64,000 nucleotides of DNA from Planctomycetota bacterium. Lineage in GTDB: Bacteria; Planctomycetota; UBA1135; UBA2386. The translations under genes and the position numbers were made by a program. Every line of letters starts with the position of its first letter. Positions within the stretch are counted from its first letter, which is position 1. The stretch is taken from contig JAEUHT010000300.1 in the NCBI GenBank assembly GCA_016793265.1, forward strand, positions 1-64,000, read 5' to 3'. Positions 1 through 8,835 of this stretch are shown here, one piece after another. The notes below the pieces were generated by a model. It saw only the letters and a program-made list of their open reading frames with translations, had not been told where the DNA came from and did not search any database.

Positions 1-9
1 AGCAGGAAG

Positions 10-87
10 CCCTGCCGACGATCCTCTTGCTCGCGAAACGATCCCATGGCCTCCCTACGATAGAGGCCAGTGCGGCAGGGTTTTGTT
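10..87 (+). terminator. possible terminator of a gene left of the window
   Basis: CCCTGCCG at 10-17 pairs perfectly with CGGCAGGG at 73-80. Inside that loop GGCCTC (48-53) pairs with GAGGCC (63-68). The outer right arm is followed by TTTTGTT (81-87), a short T tract on the + strand. This could end a + strand gene upstream of the window; the 55-nt gap between the outer arms makes it weak. I see no coding sequence in 1-134. Confidence 0.25.
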
Positions 88-134
88 CGCCCCTCAATCT
101 TCAGCCGCGGGCTCTCGTCCCGTGGCGCAGACTC

Positions 135-602
135 CTAGTAGAACGGGACCTCGACGAAGACGTCGGGATCGCTCCAGCTGAGCGGCACGTCGACGTAGAC
201 GCTCGCGAAGCCCGCGGCAGAGACTTCGAGCGTCACGACGGCTTCGTCCTGGTACCGATCCGCCACCAGCTGGGCGCGACCGTTGGCGTCCTCGACGAAC
301 CCGACCTCGACGTAGGTGAGCTCGTACTCGTCGAGGAGAACGCGGCCGTCGGCGTTGGTCAGGTAGATGTCGGCGTAGGGGCTCGGGAAGGTCACCGCTG
401 CCCATTCCTGATAGGACTCGACCACACGCACCGACACGTTCTCCCAGACGAAGTTGGTCACCGGGTCGTAGACCTCGACCAGGATCGACACCGGGCGAGG
501 GTCCGGCACCCGGGTTGGCGTGTGATGACCACCGCCGCCACTGCCGCAGGCGGAGAACAGGACGCAGAGGCAAGACGAGGGGATCAGGTGGCGGTGGGTC
601 AT
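135..602 (-). CDS. small secreted lipoprotein of unknown function
   Basis: A 155-residue protein. The start at 602 gives a short signal peptide ending in a lipobox (LFSAC, Cys19), followed by a GSGGGG linker, so it should be exported and lipid-anchored. The rest (about 35-155) is rich in beta-strand-forming residues and resembles a single carboxypeptidase-regulatory or Ig-like sandwich (segments such as VSILVEVYDPV and AAGFASVYVDVPL); this is fold-level inference. The frame stays open for 101 codons upstream of 602, but that stretch is arginine-rich and carries no signal peptide. I do not recognise a specific family. It is transcribed in the same direction as the hydrolase at 902-1858 but is separated from it by about 300 bp. 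Confidence 0.72.
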   Translation of the reverse strand: MTHRHLIPSSCLCVLFSACGSGGGGHHTPTRVPDPRPVSILVEVYDPVTNFVWENVSVRVVESYQEWAAVTFPSPYADIYLTNADGRVLLDEYELTYVEVGFVEDANGRAQLVADRYQDEAVVTLEVSAAGFASVYVDVPLSWSDPDVFVEVPFY

Positions 603-901
603 CGGCGTTCGGGGTTGCGCCCGTTGGCAAGCCATGTGCCAGGGGAACGGGGCATTGGCACGGAGGCGGGCAACTCCTCCGACAGCGGCGGAAACGCCGC
701 CGCGTCCCGAGGACTGATCCCTTGATTGTGGTCGCCGCCGCCGGGGCCCGCCTTGCGGCGGACCTGCTGCGAACTCCTGGCCGACCACAATCGAGGGATC
801 CGTTCCGTCTTGCGCCGGCGACGTACGCAGGGCGGGCTGTGTCGCCAGCAGAACACCGAGCAGTTCCCGAGCCAGGGCGGCCGCGCCGCCCTCTCGCCCG
901 T
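603..901. other. non-coding gap with an inverted repeat
   Basis: About 300 bp between two minus-strand genes, with no convincing gene. Its one clear structure is a 19-bp inverted repeat: GATCCCTTGATTGTGGTCG at 716-734 against the complement of 782-800, with a single mismatch and a 47-bp spacer. The spacer has its own short GC complementarity. It could fold into a long hairpin in RNA or be a palindromic repetitive element. No transposase lies nearby. Confidence 0.55.
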
Positions 902-1858
902 TCACTTCGCCGGCTGCTGCGGCGCCGGCGCCGCCTTCGCCGCCGGTTCGCCGAACAGCGCACGTTCACACTCCGGGCGATCGAACATCACCGTGTGGTC
1001 GTGTTCGACCCCGACCGCCTCGACGAGCCGCCAGCCGAACGGCCAGCCGCGCTGCGCGGCGAGCAGCTTGCCCGACCACCACAAGGCGAGCCCGCGCTGG
1101 TGACGGCCCGCGCCCTGTTGCATCGCCTCCTTGCTGTCGTCGAAGTACTCGTCGGCGTGGTCGTCGCCGGTGCCGAGGTAGATCGTCAGCGGCGCCGCCA
1201 GGTAACCCCGCAGCCGGTCGTCGTCGGCGAGCGCTGCCGGCAGCCCGCCGAAGCCGTAGCCGAACGGCATCGCCCGCGTCGGCAGCAGCACGCTGCCGGG
1301 ATTGGCGGCGACGATGCGTTCGGCGCCGAGGTCGTCGAACGCAGCACAGCGCACCAGGAACTGGCCGCCGGCGCTGTGGCCGATCACGTAGAGCTTCGCC
1401 GCCGGTTTGCCGGTCGCGAGCCGCACCGCCGCCGTCACCTCCCGCAGCCGCGTGTAGGTCCATTCCGCCGCGGGGGCGGCGTCGCCGTCCTCACGCTGCA
1501 CGCCGCCACGTTGGTAGGCGCGGCTCGGGAACCGTTCGCGATCGAAGCGCGGGGCGATCACCAGGGCGTCGAAGCGCTTGCCCATGTTGATGGCGTCGTC
1601 GCGGTACTCGTCGGCGTTGCGCAGCGTGCCGTGCATGACGATCAGCAGCCGTTCGCCGGACCAGGCCTCGGGGCGGAAGGTGTAGACCGTCAGCAGCACC
1701 GGCCCGGCCTGCACCACGCGTTCGCCCTTGCCGGCGGGCACATCGGCGGTGGGGTTGGTGGCGGCGGTCGGCAGCGGCGGAGCCGCGGGCGCGGCGTCTT
1801 GGGCCCGGGCGGGCAGCAGCAGGAGCGGCGACAACAGGAACGGCAGTCGTGGGTGCAT
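902..1858 (-). CDS. secreted alpha/beta-hydrolase (PHB-depolymerase/esterase-like)
   Basis: A 318-residue protein with a signal peptide at residues 1-20 and an Ala/Pro-rich linker. The mature part is an alpha/beta-hydrolase: LLIVMHGT (about 71-78) is the oxyanion-hole strand, GHSAGG at 160-165 is the nucleophile elbow (Ser162), an Asp in GTGDDHAD is the likely acid, and the His in VEHDHTVMF is the likely base. The layout recalls secreted polyhydroxybutyrate depolymerase or feruloyl-esterase-like enzymes, but the substrate cannot be read from sequence. A -10-like GGTAAT (1867-1872, minus strand) lies 8 nt before the ATG, suggesting a near-leaderless transcript. Confidence 0.82.
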   Translation of the reverse strand: MHPRLPFLLSPLLLLPARAQDAAPAAPPLPTAATNPTADVPAGKGERVVQAGPVLLTVYTFRPEAWSGERLLIVMHGTLRNADEYRDDAINMGKRFDALVIAPRFDRERFPSRAYQRGGVQREDGDAAPAAEWTYTRLREVTAAVRLATGKPAAKLYVIGHSAGGQFLVRCAAFDDLGAERIVAANPGSVLLPTRAMPFGYGFGGLPAALADDDRLRGYLAAPLTIYLGTGDDHADEYFDDSKEAMQQGAGRHQRGLALWWSGKLLAAQRGWPFGWRLVEAVGVEHDHTVMFDRPECERALFGEPAAKAAPAPQQPAK

Positions 1859-2185
1859 GAGGGTGGATTACCAGCCGGAGCGGGTGGGTGGCAGGGGCGG
1901 TCGGCGGCGCCGCATCGGGGAAACCACCGCGGACACGAGGCAGGGGCGGCGAGCACGGCCTGTCGCCAGCGGTTGCCTCGAAGTCCGCGCGACCGTGCTC
2001 CTTCCGGCGGCCCCTCGAGACATGCCGCTGTTGGTTCCACTGGCCCAGAGTTGGACCGGCTGCGGAGCCGGCTCGCCCGCATTGTCGACACCGAGGGCTG
2101 ACGGCCCGCCGCTCCGGCCCAGCGCGCCGACGCTGGCCTCCTTTGCCCCGGCCCGGCATAGTGCCGCGCCCGCTCTCGCTCCCGC
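1859..2185. other. divergent intergenic region
   Basis: A 327-bp gap between the divergent hydrolase and ATP-grasp genes, with no supported gene. It holds a -10-like GGTAAT on the minus strand at 1867-1872, a small perfect hairpin (CCGGCT, loop GCGG, AGCCGG) at 2056-2071, and the CATAGT element at 2157-2162 that probably serves the + strand gene. Confidence 0.5.
2133..2162 (+). promoter_or_regulatory. putative promoter of the ATP-grasp operon
   Basis: CTGGCC (2133-2138), an 18-bp spacer and CATAGT (2157-2162), 23 nt before the ATG at 2186. The -35 is poor; the call rests mainly on a -10 that resembles those of other first genes in the window. Confidence 0.35.
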
Positions 2186-3478
2186 ATGCCCCAGATCACC
2201 CGTCACATCGGACTCTCGCTCGGCGCCGACATCTGCTGGCCGCTGGCCTTCGAACAGATCCTCGCCGACAGCAAGCTCGACCTGAAGCTCGGCAAGGACT
2301 CGGTCCAGTTCGCCTGCGAACGCGTGACGCTCGAGCCGTTCCCGCTCGCCGCGGGCTGCAAGTACGACGTCGTCGTCGATCGGCTGACGCACTGGCTCGC
2401 GCTGCGCCGCGAGTGGATCAAGAAGTGCATCCTGATGGACGGCCTCTACGTCTACAACAACCCGTGGTCGGTGCAGAGCTACGAGAAGCACTCCAGCTAC
2501 TGCGCGATGCTGGCGCTCGGCATGCCGGTGCCGAAGACCATGATGGTGCCGCAGAAGAACTACGAGCCGAAGCCGGACCTCGACTTCACGCTGAAGACCT
2601 ACGCGCGCCTGTTCGACCTCGGCAAGATCGGCGAGCAGGTCGGCCTGCCTGCGTTCATGAAGCCGTACGACGGCGGCGGCTGGCAGGGTGTGACCAAGCT
2701 CGACACCGAGGCCGAGCTGCGCCAGGCCTACGAGAACAGCGAGAAGTGGCTGATGCACGTGCAGCAGGCGGTCGCCGGCTTCGACCTGTTCGTGCGGGCG
2801 GTCGGCATCGGCCCGCAGGTGCGGCTGATGAAGTACGACGCCAGCCAGCCGCTGCACGGCCGGTACACCACGGCGCGCGACTTCTGCAGCGCGGAGGAGG
2901 AGCAGGTGATGGCGGACACCTGCCTGACCATCAACGCCTTCTTCGGCTGGGACTTCAACAGCTGCGAGGCGCTGCGCAAGGACGGCGTCTTCCATCCGAT
3001 CGACTTCGCCAATCCGTGTCCGGACAACCAGGTCAACTCGATCCATCACCACTGGCCGTGGTACGTGATGAGCAACCTGAAGTGGGCGGTGTTCTGCGCC
3101 GCGACCAGGCGGCCGATGCGGAAGACGCTCGACTTCGAGCCGTTCTACGCGATCGCCAAGCAGGAGCTGCCGTACCGCGAGAAGCTGAAGGGCTACGCGC
3201 GCATCGCCCGGGAACGGCTGCAGGCCGACGCCTTCACGGAGTTCGCGGCGAAGCACCTGCGGCCGCTCGAAGAAGCGGCGACGAAGTGGTTCCAGAGCGA
3301 GCGCTGCATGGAGGCGATCACCAAGAAGGTGGCGCACATGTACCCCGCCCATGAGGTCAAGGACTTCTCGGCGCGGTTCTTCGAGCTGGTCAAGCAAGCG
3401 GTCGCCGACGGCGAACACCTGAAGGTCGCCGGCGCGGCGCCGAAGGCCGCGGTCGCCGGCAAGGAGGGCAAGAAGTGA
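2186..3478 (+). CDS. ATP-grasp family ligase, uncharacterised
   Basis: A 430-residue soluble protein. LPAFMKPYDGGGWQGV (about 154-169) is the ATP-grasp lysine and glycine-rich loop that contacts ATP, and FHPIDFANPCPDN (about 267-280) fits the Mg-binding acidic/Asn motif near the end of the fold. ATP-grasp ligases form amide or ester-like bonds through an acyl-phosphate; the substrates here are unknown. The N-terminal half looks like a pre-ATP-grasp domain and the C-terminal 130 residues are helical and charged. The next gene, an esterase, starts with GTG inside this gene's stop (GTGA, 3475-3478), so the two are probably translationally coupled and act together. Confidence 0.8.
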   Translation: MPQITRHIGLSLGADICWPLAFEQILADSKLDLKLGKDSVQFACERVTLEPFPLAAGCKYDVVVDRLTHWLALRREWIKKCILMDGLYVYNNPWSVQSYEKHSSYCAMLALGMPVPKTMMVPQKNYEPKPDLDFTLKTYARLFDLGKIGEQVGLPAFMKPYDGGGWQGVTKLDTEAELRQAYENSEKWLMHVQQAVAGFDLFVRAVGIGPQVRLMKYDASQPLHGRYTTARDFCSAEEEQVMADTCLTINAFFGWDFNSCEALRKDGVFHPIDFANPCPDNQVNSIHHHWPWYVMSNLKWAVFCAATRRPMRKTLDFEPFYAIAKQELPYREKLKGYARIARERLQADAFTEFAAKHLRPLEEAATKWFQSERCMEAITKKVAHMYPAHEVKDFSARFFELVKQAVADGEHLKVAGAAPKAAVAGKEGKK

Positions 3479-4215
3479 GCAAGCACAAGATCACCTGGCA
3501 GTCGCCGAGCCTCAACGGCCGCGAGATCACCTTCGTGCGGTATGGCGTCAGCGGCACGCCGCTGTTGCTGTTCCCGACCGCCGGCGGCGACGCCGAGGAG
3601 CCCGAGCGCTTCCATCTCATCAGCACGATCGGCGACTTCATCCGCGACCTGCGGCTGAAGGTCTACGTCGTCGACTCGATCGCCGGTCAGGCCTGGCTCA
3701 AGGAGTGCAAGACACTGGAGCAGGCAGCGAAGGTGCAGAACCAGTTCGACCAGTGCATCTACCGCGAGGTGGTGCCGGCGATCCATCGCGACTGCGACGG
3801 CAAGGCGCCCGCCATCTGGACCGCGGGAGCGTCGATCGGCGCCTTCAACGCGCTGGCCTGTCTGTGCCGGCATCCGGACGTGTTCGCGAAGGCGATCTGC
3901 CTCAGCGGCACCTACAACATGAACCGCTTCCTCGACGGTCGCATCAACCACGACTACTACGAGAGCTCGCCGCTCGACTTCGTGCCGAACCTCGACGGCA
4001 AGCACCTCGAACTGCTGCGGCAGCGCTTCGTGCTGCTCGCGCACGGCACCGGCGACTACGAGGACCCGGACCAGAGCTGGAAGGTCGAGCGGGTGCTGGG
4101 GCCGAAGGGCGTCCCGAACCGCGTCGACGCCTGGGGCAAGGAGTGGCGGCACGACTGGGTGACGTGGCGCAAGATGCTGCCGCAGTTCCTCGGCGAGCTG
4201 TTGCCGACCTCATAG
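3475..4215 (+). CDS. putative esterase (COG4947-like alpha/beta-hydrolase)
   Basis: A 246-residue protein with no signal peptide. TAGASIGAFNAL holds the nucleophile elbow (GASIGA at 118-123, Ser120), followed by LSGTYNMNRFLDG, which is characteristic of the esterase-D-like COG4947 group. HGTGDYEDP probably carries the acid residue and GKEWRHDWVTWRKML the catalytic His. The GTG start overlaps the stop of the ATP-grasp gene by 4 bp. The pairing suggests that one enzyme makes and the other hydrolyses or transfers an ester or amide, but that is inference; the product is unknown. Confidence 0.8.
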   Translation: MSKHKITWQSPSLNGREITFVRYGVSGTPLLLFPTAGGDAEEPERFHLISTIGDFIRDLRLKVYVVDSIAGQAWLKECKTLEQAAKVQNQFDQCIYREVVPAIHRDCDGKAPAIWTAGASIGAFNALACLCRHPDVFAKAICLSGTYNMNRFLDGRINHDYYESSPLDFVPNLDGKHLELLRQRFVLLAHGTGDYEDPDQSWKVERVLGPKGVPNRVDAWGKEWRHDWVTWRKMLPQFLGELLPTS

Positions 4216-4220
4216 GCCGG

Positions 4221-5426
4221 ATGGGCGCATCGCCGACCAAAGCGAGGCCGCGGCGCCGGCGTCACCCGGCGCTGCGGGTGACGCTGCTGTTGGCCAGTTG
4301 CGTCCTGGCGCTGCTGTTGGTCGAACTCGGCTTCCGCTGGTTCTGGCGCATGCCGCCGATCTTCGCCGAGTTCCAGCAGGCCGGCATGTACGTCGCGGGG
4401 CCGGCGGGCGAGCCGATGTTGGCTCCCGGCTACCGCGGCACCCTGCGCATCGGCGCCGAGGCGACCACGTTGGTCCACATCGACTCGCGCGGCCTGCGCG
4501 GCGAGGAGGTCGGGCCAAAGCGCGCCGGCGAGAAGCGCCTGCTCGTGGTCGGCGACTCGTTGGTGTTCGGCTATGGCGTCGAGGCGAACGAGGCGATGCC
4601 GGCGCGGCTGCAGGTGGCCCTGCGTGAGCTCGGCCTCGACGTCACCGTCGGCAACGGCGGCGTGCCCGGGTTCGGACCGAGCCACGCCGTGCAGCGCCTG
4701 CGGTTGCTCGATCCAGCCTTCGACGCCGACGCCTTCGTGGTCTGCGGCTTCCTCGGCAATGACGCCACCGACGAAGCGCTGCCGAAGCGCACCGTCTATG
4801 CAGGCCTGATGCTGCAGGGGGCGATGGCGGACCTCGTGCAGGTGTCGTGGCGCACACGGTTGGCGCTGCGGTCGCGCGCGGCCTTGTGGCTCGAGGCGAT
4901 GATCCTCAACGAACGGCCGGCCTGGTCACCGCTCGCCACCTGGTCGCCGTCCGCCGACGACCTCGCGCGCGTGGCCGGCCTGCCGCCCGAGCCGCAACGA
5001 CACGCCGGTCTGTTCCTCGATGCCGTCGACGAGCAGGTGTCGTGGCCGTCGGGTGGTCCGCCGGTGCTGCCGCGGCTGCACGGCTACCTGCAGGCGGCCC
5101 TGCAACAGGCGAAGCAGGCTGCCGACGGCCGGCCGTTGCTGTTCGTGGTGCTGCCGACCTCGTGGCAGTGTGATGAAGAGAAGCGTGTGGCGACGCTGGT
5201 GGGCATGGGCTTCGCGGCCAAGGACTTCCGCCGCGGGCTCGCGCAGCAGCGCTGGCTCGCGGTCGCCGCGGCCGCCGGCGTGCCGGCATTGGACGCGACG
5301 CCGATCGTGACCGCCGCCGGCGACAGCAAGGAGCTGTTCATCCAGGACGGCGGCCACCTCAGTGGGAAGGGCAACGACGTCGTCGCGCGCTGGCTGGCGG
5401 CGGAGCTGGCGCCGCGACTGCGCTGA
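4221..5426 (+). CDS. membrane-anchored SGNH/GDSL hydrolase
   Basis: A 401-residue protein. A basic N-terminus (RRRRH) leads into one membrane segment (about 18-36); the rest should lie outside the inner membrane. VVGDSLVFGYGVE carries the block I GDSL motif (111-114, Ser113), GNGGVPGFGPS the block II Gly region, GFLGNDATDE the block III Asn, and DGGHLSGKGND the block V Asp376-x-x-His379 dyad. This class deacylates or esterifies lipids and polysaccharides, as in O-acetyl transfer on exopolysaccharide. It starts 5 bp after the esterase stop and is probably the third gene of that operon. Confidence 0.85.
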   Translation: MGASPTKARPRRRRHPALRVTLLLASCVLALLLVELGFRWFWRMPPIFAEFQQAGMYVAGPAGEPMLAPGYRGTLRIGAEATTLVHIDSRGLRGEEVGPKRAGEKRLLVVGDSLVFGYGVEANEAMPARLQVALRELGLDVTVGNGGVPGFGPSHAVQRLRLLDPAFDADAFVVCGFLGNDATDEALPKRTVYAGLMLQGAMADLVQVSWRTRLALRSRAALWLEAMILNERPAWSPLATWSPSADDLARVAGLPPEPQRHAGLFLDAVDEQVSWPSGGPPVLPRLHGYLQAALQQAKQAADGRPLLFVVLPTSWQCDEEKRVATLVGMGFAAKDFRRGLAQQRWLAVAAAAGVPALDATPIVTAAGDSKELFIQDGGHLSGKGNDVVARWLAAELAPRLR

Positions 5427-5444
5427 CGGCCGGTTCCTCCGCGG

Positions 5445-6683
5445 TCACTTCCACTGGTACGCGTACGGCACCACCACGATGCCGCTCGACGACACCGTGA
5501 AGCGCTTGCGGTCGTGCTCGACGTCGTAGCCGATCACGGTGCCGTCGGGCACCTCGTTCCACTTGTCGATGATGACGCGCTTGAGCTTGCAGCCCTTGCC
5601 GACGCGCGCGCCGCGCAGCACGATGCACTCGTCGAGCTGGCTGTGTTCGTCGACGTAGACGCGGTTGCTCAGCAACGAGCGGCGCGCCTTGGCGCCGCTG
5701 ACGACGACGCCTGGGCTCAGCATGCAGTCCTGCACCTCGGCGCGGCGGCCGTCGCCGGGTTCGGAGAACACCGTCTTCGCCGGCGGGTCGTTGTGCCACA
5801 GCGTGTAGGTCGGCCAGTCCTGGCGATACAGGTTCAGGTTCGGCTTGACGCTGCACAGGTCCATGTTGGCGTCGAAGTAGGCCTCGATGGTGCCGACGTC
5901 GCGCCAATACGGCGGGTCGCCGGCGCCGAGGCCCTTGAAGGCGTGCGCAAAGACCGGCACCTGGTCGATCATGCGCGGGATCACGTGGTGCCCGAAATCG
6001 CCGCCTTGGCCCTCGGGCATGGCGTTGTCGGCGCGCAACCGCCGGATCAGCTCCTGCGTCTCGAACACGTAGATGCCCATCGAGGCGAGGCAGAAACCCG
6101 GTTCGCCGGGGATCTCGGGCGCGTTCTGCTTCGGCTTCTCGACGAAGCCGGTGACGCGACCGTCGGCGGCGACCTGCAGGATGCCGAAGCTCGGCGCCTC
6201 CGCCGCCGGCACCTTGACGGCGCCGATCGTCAGTTTCGCCTCGTGATCGACGTGCTCCCGCAGCATGTCGCGGTAGTCCATCTGGTAGACGTGGTCGCCG
6301 GACAACACGACGACGTTCGGCGGCTGCCAGTCGAGGATCGAGTCGAGGTTGTGGAAGATCGCGTCGGCGGTGCCGCGGTACCACTTGCCCACCGAGACGT
6401 GGTGCGGCGGCGAGCAGGTGATCCACTGCTCCAGGCGGCGCGGCAGGAAGTTCCAGCCGAAGCGGATGTGCTCCTCGAGCGACCGCGCCTGGTATTGCGT
6501 CAGCAGGTGGATGCGACGCAGGCCCGAGTGGATGCAGTTGCTGAGCGTGAAGTCGATGATGCGGTAGCTGCCGCCGAAAGGCACCGCGGGCTTGGCGCGG
6601 TTCGACGTCAGCGGCTTCAGCCGGCTGCCCTCGCCACCGGCGAGGATGAAGGTGAGGGTGTTCTTGAGATCGAGGTTGACCAT
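5445..6683 (-). CDS. glgC: glucose-1-phosphate adenylyltransferase
   Basis: 412 residues, a normal length for GlgC. It makes ADP-glucose from glucose-1-phosphate and ATP, the committed step of bacterial glycogen synthesis. The N-terminus TFILAGGEGSRLKPLT followed by NRAKPAVPFGG is the nucleotide-binding signature; VLSGDHVYQMDYR, FVEKPK and PYWRDVGTIEAYF are conserved sugar-nucleotide motifs, and the C-terminal third is the left-handed beta-helix (repeats such as SPGVVVSGAKARRSLL). The ATG at 6683 gives MVNLDLKNTLTFILAGG; an upstream in-frame ATG at 6740 would add 19 unconserved residues. It is divergent from the other three glycogen genes. FVEKPK contains the lysine that usually contacts the sugar phosphate. 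Confidence 0.96.
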   Translation of the reverse strand: MVNLDLKNTLTFILAGGEGSRLKPLTSNRAKPAVPFGGSYRIIDFTLSNCIHSGLRRIHLLTQYQARSLEEHIRFGWNFLPRRLEQWITCSPPHHVSVGKWYRGTADAIFHNLDSILDWQPPNVVVLSGDHVYQMDYRDMLREHVDHEAKLTIGAVKVPAAEAPSFGILQVAADGRVTGFVEKPKQNAPEIPGEPGFCLASMGIYVFETQELIRRLRADNAMPEGQGGDFGHHVIPRMIDQVPVFAHAFKGLGAGDPPYWRDVGTIEAYFDANMDLCSVKPNLNLYRQDWPTYTLWHNDPPAKTVFSEPGDGRRAEVQDCMLSPGVVVSGAKARRSLLSNRVYVDEHSQLDECIVLRGARVGKGCKLKRVIIDKWNEVPDGTVIGYDVEHDRKRFTVSSSGIVVVPYAYQWK

Positions 6684-6797
6684 GCGATCCACAGGCTCGG
6701 GTTCGGCACGCGTCGGAGTCGGGAAGGATGCAGGGACCACGGCGTCGACAGAAGGGCCAGCTGGCGAAACCGGGGCGAGCGCTGCGCCAAGGATTCG

Positions 6798-6825
6798 TTG
6801 ATACGGGTGCTTCGGCTCGTACTGT
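6798..6825 (+). promoter_or_regulatory. putative promoter of the debranching enzyme operon
   Basis: TTGATA (6798-6803), a 16-bp spacer and TACTGT (6820-6825), 27 nt before the GTG at 6853. The -35 matches the sigma-70 consensus at five of six positions. It lies in the glgC/debranching-enzyme divergent region. Confidence 0.5.
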
Positions 6826-6852
6826 GGTCCGGCCGCTGCCGCGCTGCACCCC

Positions 6853-8835
6853 GTGTCGAACCCCGCCGCCCGTCCCGAAGCTCTGCCGCTCGTCGCTGCT
6901 GCCGTGCCGCCGCCCGACGCCGAGTGGTTGCTCGTCGATGGCCAGGGTGGCTACGCCTGCGGCTCGGTCGACGACCTCGCGCGACGGCGTTACCACGGCT
7001 GGTGGAACGTGCGCCGGCCGGGCTCGGCGCGGCGCTGGTCGCTGCTCGCCGGCGCCGACGAGCGCATCGTCGAGCGCGGCCGCGAGCTGTCGCTGCAGCA
7101 CGCCCACTGGCACGGCCAGCCCGAGCCGTGGGCGCCGCTGGCGCAGCGCAGCTTCGAGCGCTGGCCTTTGCCGACCTGGACCTTCGTCGCCGACGGCGTG
7201 CGCCTCACCCGTTCGCTCGTGCTGCGGCAGGCCGCCGGGGAGGTGCCGCCGTGTCTGTGCGTACGCTGGCAGAACCTCGGCGAACGTGCGCTGCGGCTGC
7301 TGGTGCGGCCGCTGTTCGGCTGGTGCGACGTCGATCACCTGCCGCCGGCCGACACCACCTTCGACGGCACGCTGCACGCGCGCGGCGCCAGTTGGGGGGT
7401 GCGGCCGAATGCGTCGCTGCCGACCGCCTGGCTCAGCGTCGAAGGCGTCGCCGCCTGCCGCGCCGAGCCGGCGTGGTATCGCGGCTTCGAGCTGGCCACC
7501 GATGCGGCGCGCGGCTTCGACCACACCGCCGACCGCTGGAGCCCGCTGGTGCTCGAGCTCGATCTCGCGCCGGGCGCCGACGCTGTGCTGGCGGTGGCGC
7601 TCGACGAGCCGGTCGCGGCGCCGCACCTTGCCTTCGCCGCGGCGTTGGCCGCGGTGCCGCCGCTGCTGCCGGCCGCACCACCGCAGGCGCCCGAGTTCGC
7701 CGGCCTCTCGGCCCGGCTGACGCGCACCGCCGACGACTTCTTCTACCGCGCCGACGGTGGCCGCCTCGGCGTGCTGGCCGGCTTCCCGTGGTTCGGGGAA
7801 TGGGGGCGCGACGTGTTCCTGGCCCTGCCCGGGCTCACGCTGGCGCGCGGCCAGGCCGACCGTTGTCGCGAGGTGCTGCTCGGCGCCCTGCCGTTCCTGC
7901 GTCTAGGCCTGTTGCCGAACATCTACGGCGCCACGGCCGACGACAGCCACTACGGCAGCTGTGATGCGGCGCTGTGGTTCGCCCTCGCCGTGCAGCGCTT
8001 CGCCGATGCCGGTCACGACGCGGCGCTGGTGGACGAACGGCTGCTGCCGGCGCTCGGCAGCATCGTCGACGCCTACGTGCACGGCTCCGACCTCGGCCTC
8101 GCCGTCGACCGGGACGGCCTGCTGCGGGCCGGCCGCGACGACCTCAATGCGACCTGGATGGACGCCCGCACCGCGGCCGGGCCGGTGACGCCGCGCGCCG
8201 GCCTGCCGGTCGAGATCCAGGCGGCGTGGTACTCGCTGCTGGCCTTCCTCGTCGAGCGTGGCGAGACCCGCTGGAAGGCGCTGCGCGATCGCTGCGGCAA
8301 GGCCTTCGTGCGCGACTTCTGGCTCGCCGATGGCGACTACCTCGCCGACCGGGTGCAGCGCGGCGAACCGGACCGCTGCGTGCGGCCCAACATGCTGATT
8401 GCCGCCGCGCTGGCCCGGTCGCCGTTGACCACGAAGCAGCGCGCCGGCGTCGTCGCGCGCGCGACCGCCGAGCTGCTGACGCCGTGTGGCCTGCGCACGC
8501 TGTCGCCTCACGACCCCGCCTACCGCGGTCGATTCGAGGGTGGCCCCGAGGCGCGGGACCTCGCCTACCACCAGGGCACGGTGTGGCCGTGGCTCGCCGG
8601 CTGCTACGTCGAGGCGGCGCTGCGGGCGGTGCCCAAACGCGGCCTCGCCCGGGAACGGCAGCGGCTCGCCACCTGGCTCGCCGGCTTCGCCGCCGAGCTG
8701 GAGCGCGCCGGCCTCGACCACGTCAGCGAGGTGTTCGACGGCGACGCGCCGCAGCGCCCCGGCGGCAGCTTCGCGCAGGCCTGGAACAGCGGCGAGCTGC
8801 TGCGGGCCGCGAGGTTGTTGACGGAGGGGGCGTGA
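6853..8835 (+). CDS. glycogen debranching enzyme (amylo-alpha-1,6-glucosidase family)
   Basis: 660 residues, GTG start. The N-terminal 270 residues match the GDE_N sandwich domain (DGQGGYACGSVDDLARRRYH is its typical opening). From about 280 onward is an (alpha/alpha)6 barrel with the GDE_C hallmark GFPWFGEWGRDVFLALPG (310-327; Asp320 is the likely catalytic acid region), then GLLPNIYG, NATWMDART and YHQGTVWPWLAG. It hydrolyses alpha-1,6 branches left by phosphorylase. It overlaps the GH57 gene by GTGA (8832-8835), so the two are translationally coupled; phosphorylase is encoded just beyond, completing a degradation set. Confidence 0.92.
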   Translation: MSNPAARPEALPLVAAAVPPPDAEWLLVDGQGGYACGSVDDLARRRYHGWWNVRRPGSARRWSLLAGADERIVERGRELSLQHAHWHGQPEPWAPLAQRSFERWPLPTWTFVADGVRLTRSLVLRQAAGEVPPCLCVRWQNLGERALRLLVRPLFGWCDVDHLPPADTTFDGTLHARGASWGVRPNASLPTAWLSVEGVAACRAEPAWYRGFELATDAARGFDHTADRWSPLVLELDLAPGADAVLAVALDEPVAAPHLAFAAALAAVPPLLPAAPPQAPEFAGLSARLTRTADDFFYRADGGRLGVLAGFPWFGEWGRDVFLALPGLTLARGQADRCREVLLGALPFLRLGLLPNIYGATADDSHYGSCDAALWFALAVQRFADAGHDAALVDERLLPALGSIVDAYVHGSDLGLAVDRDGLLRAGRDDLNATWMDARTAAGPVTPRAGLPVEIQAAWYSLLAFLVERGETRWKALRDRCGKAFVRDFWLADGDYLADRVQRGEPDRCVRPNMLIAAALARSPLTTKQRAGVVARATAELLTPCGLRTLSPHDPAYRGRFEGGPEARDLAYHQGTVWPWLAGCYVEAALRAVPKRGLARERQRLATWLAGFAAELERAGLDHVSEVFDGDAPQRPGGSFAQAWNSGELLRAARLLTEGA

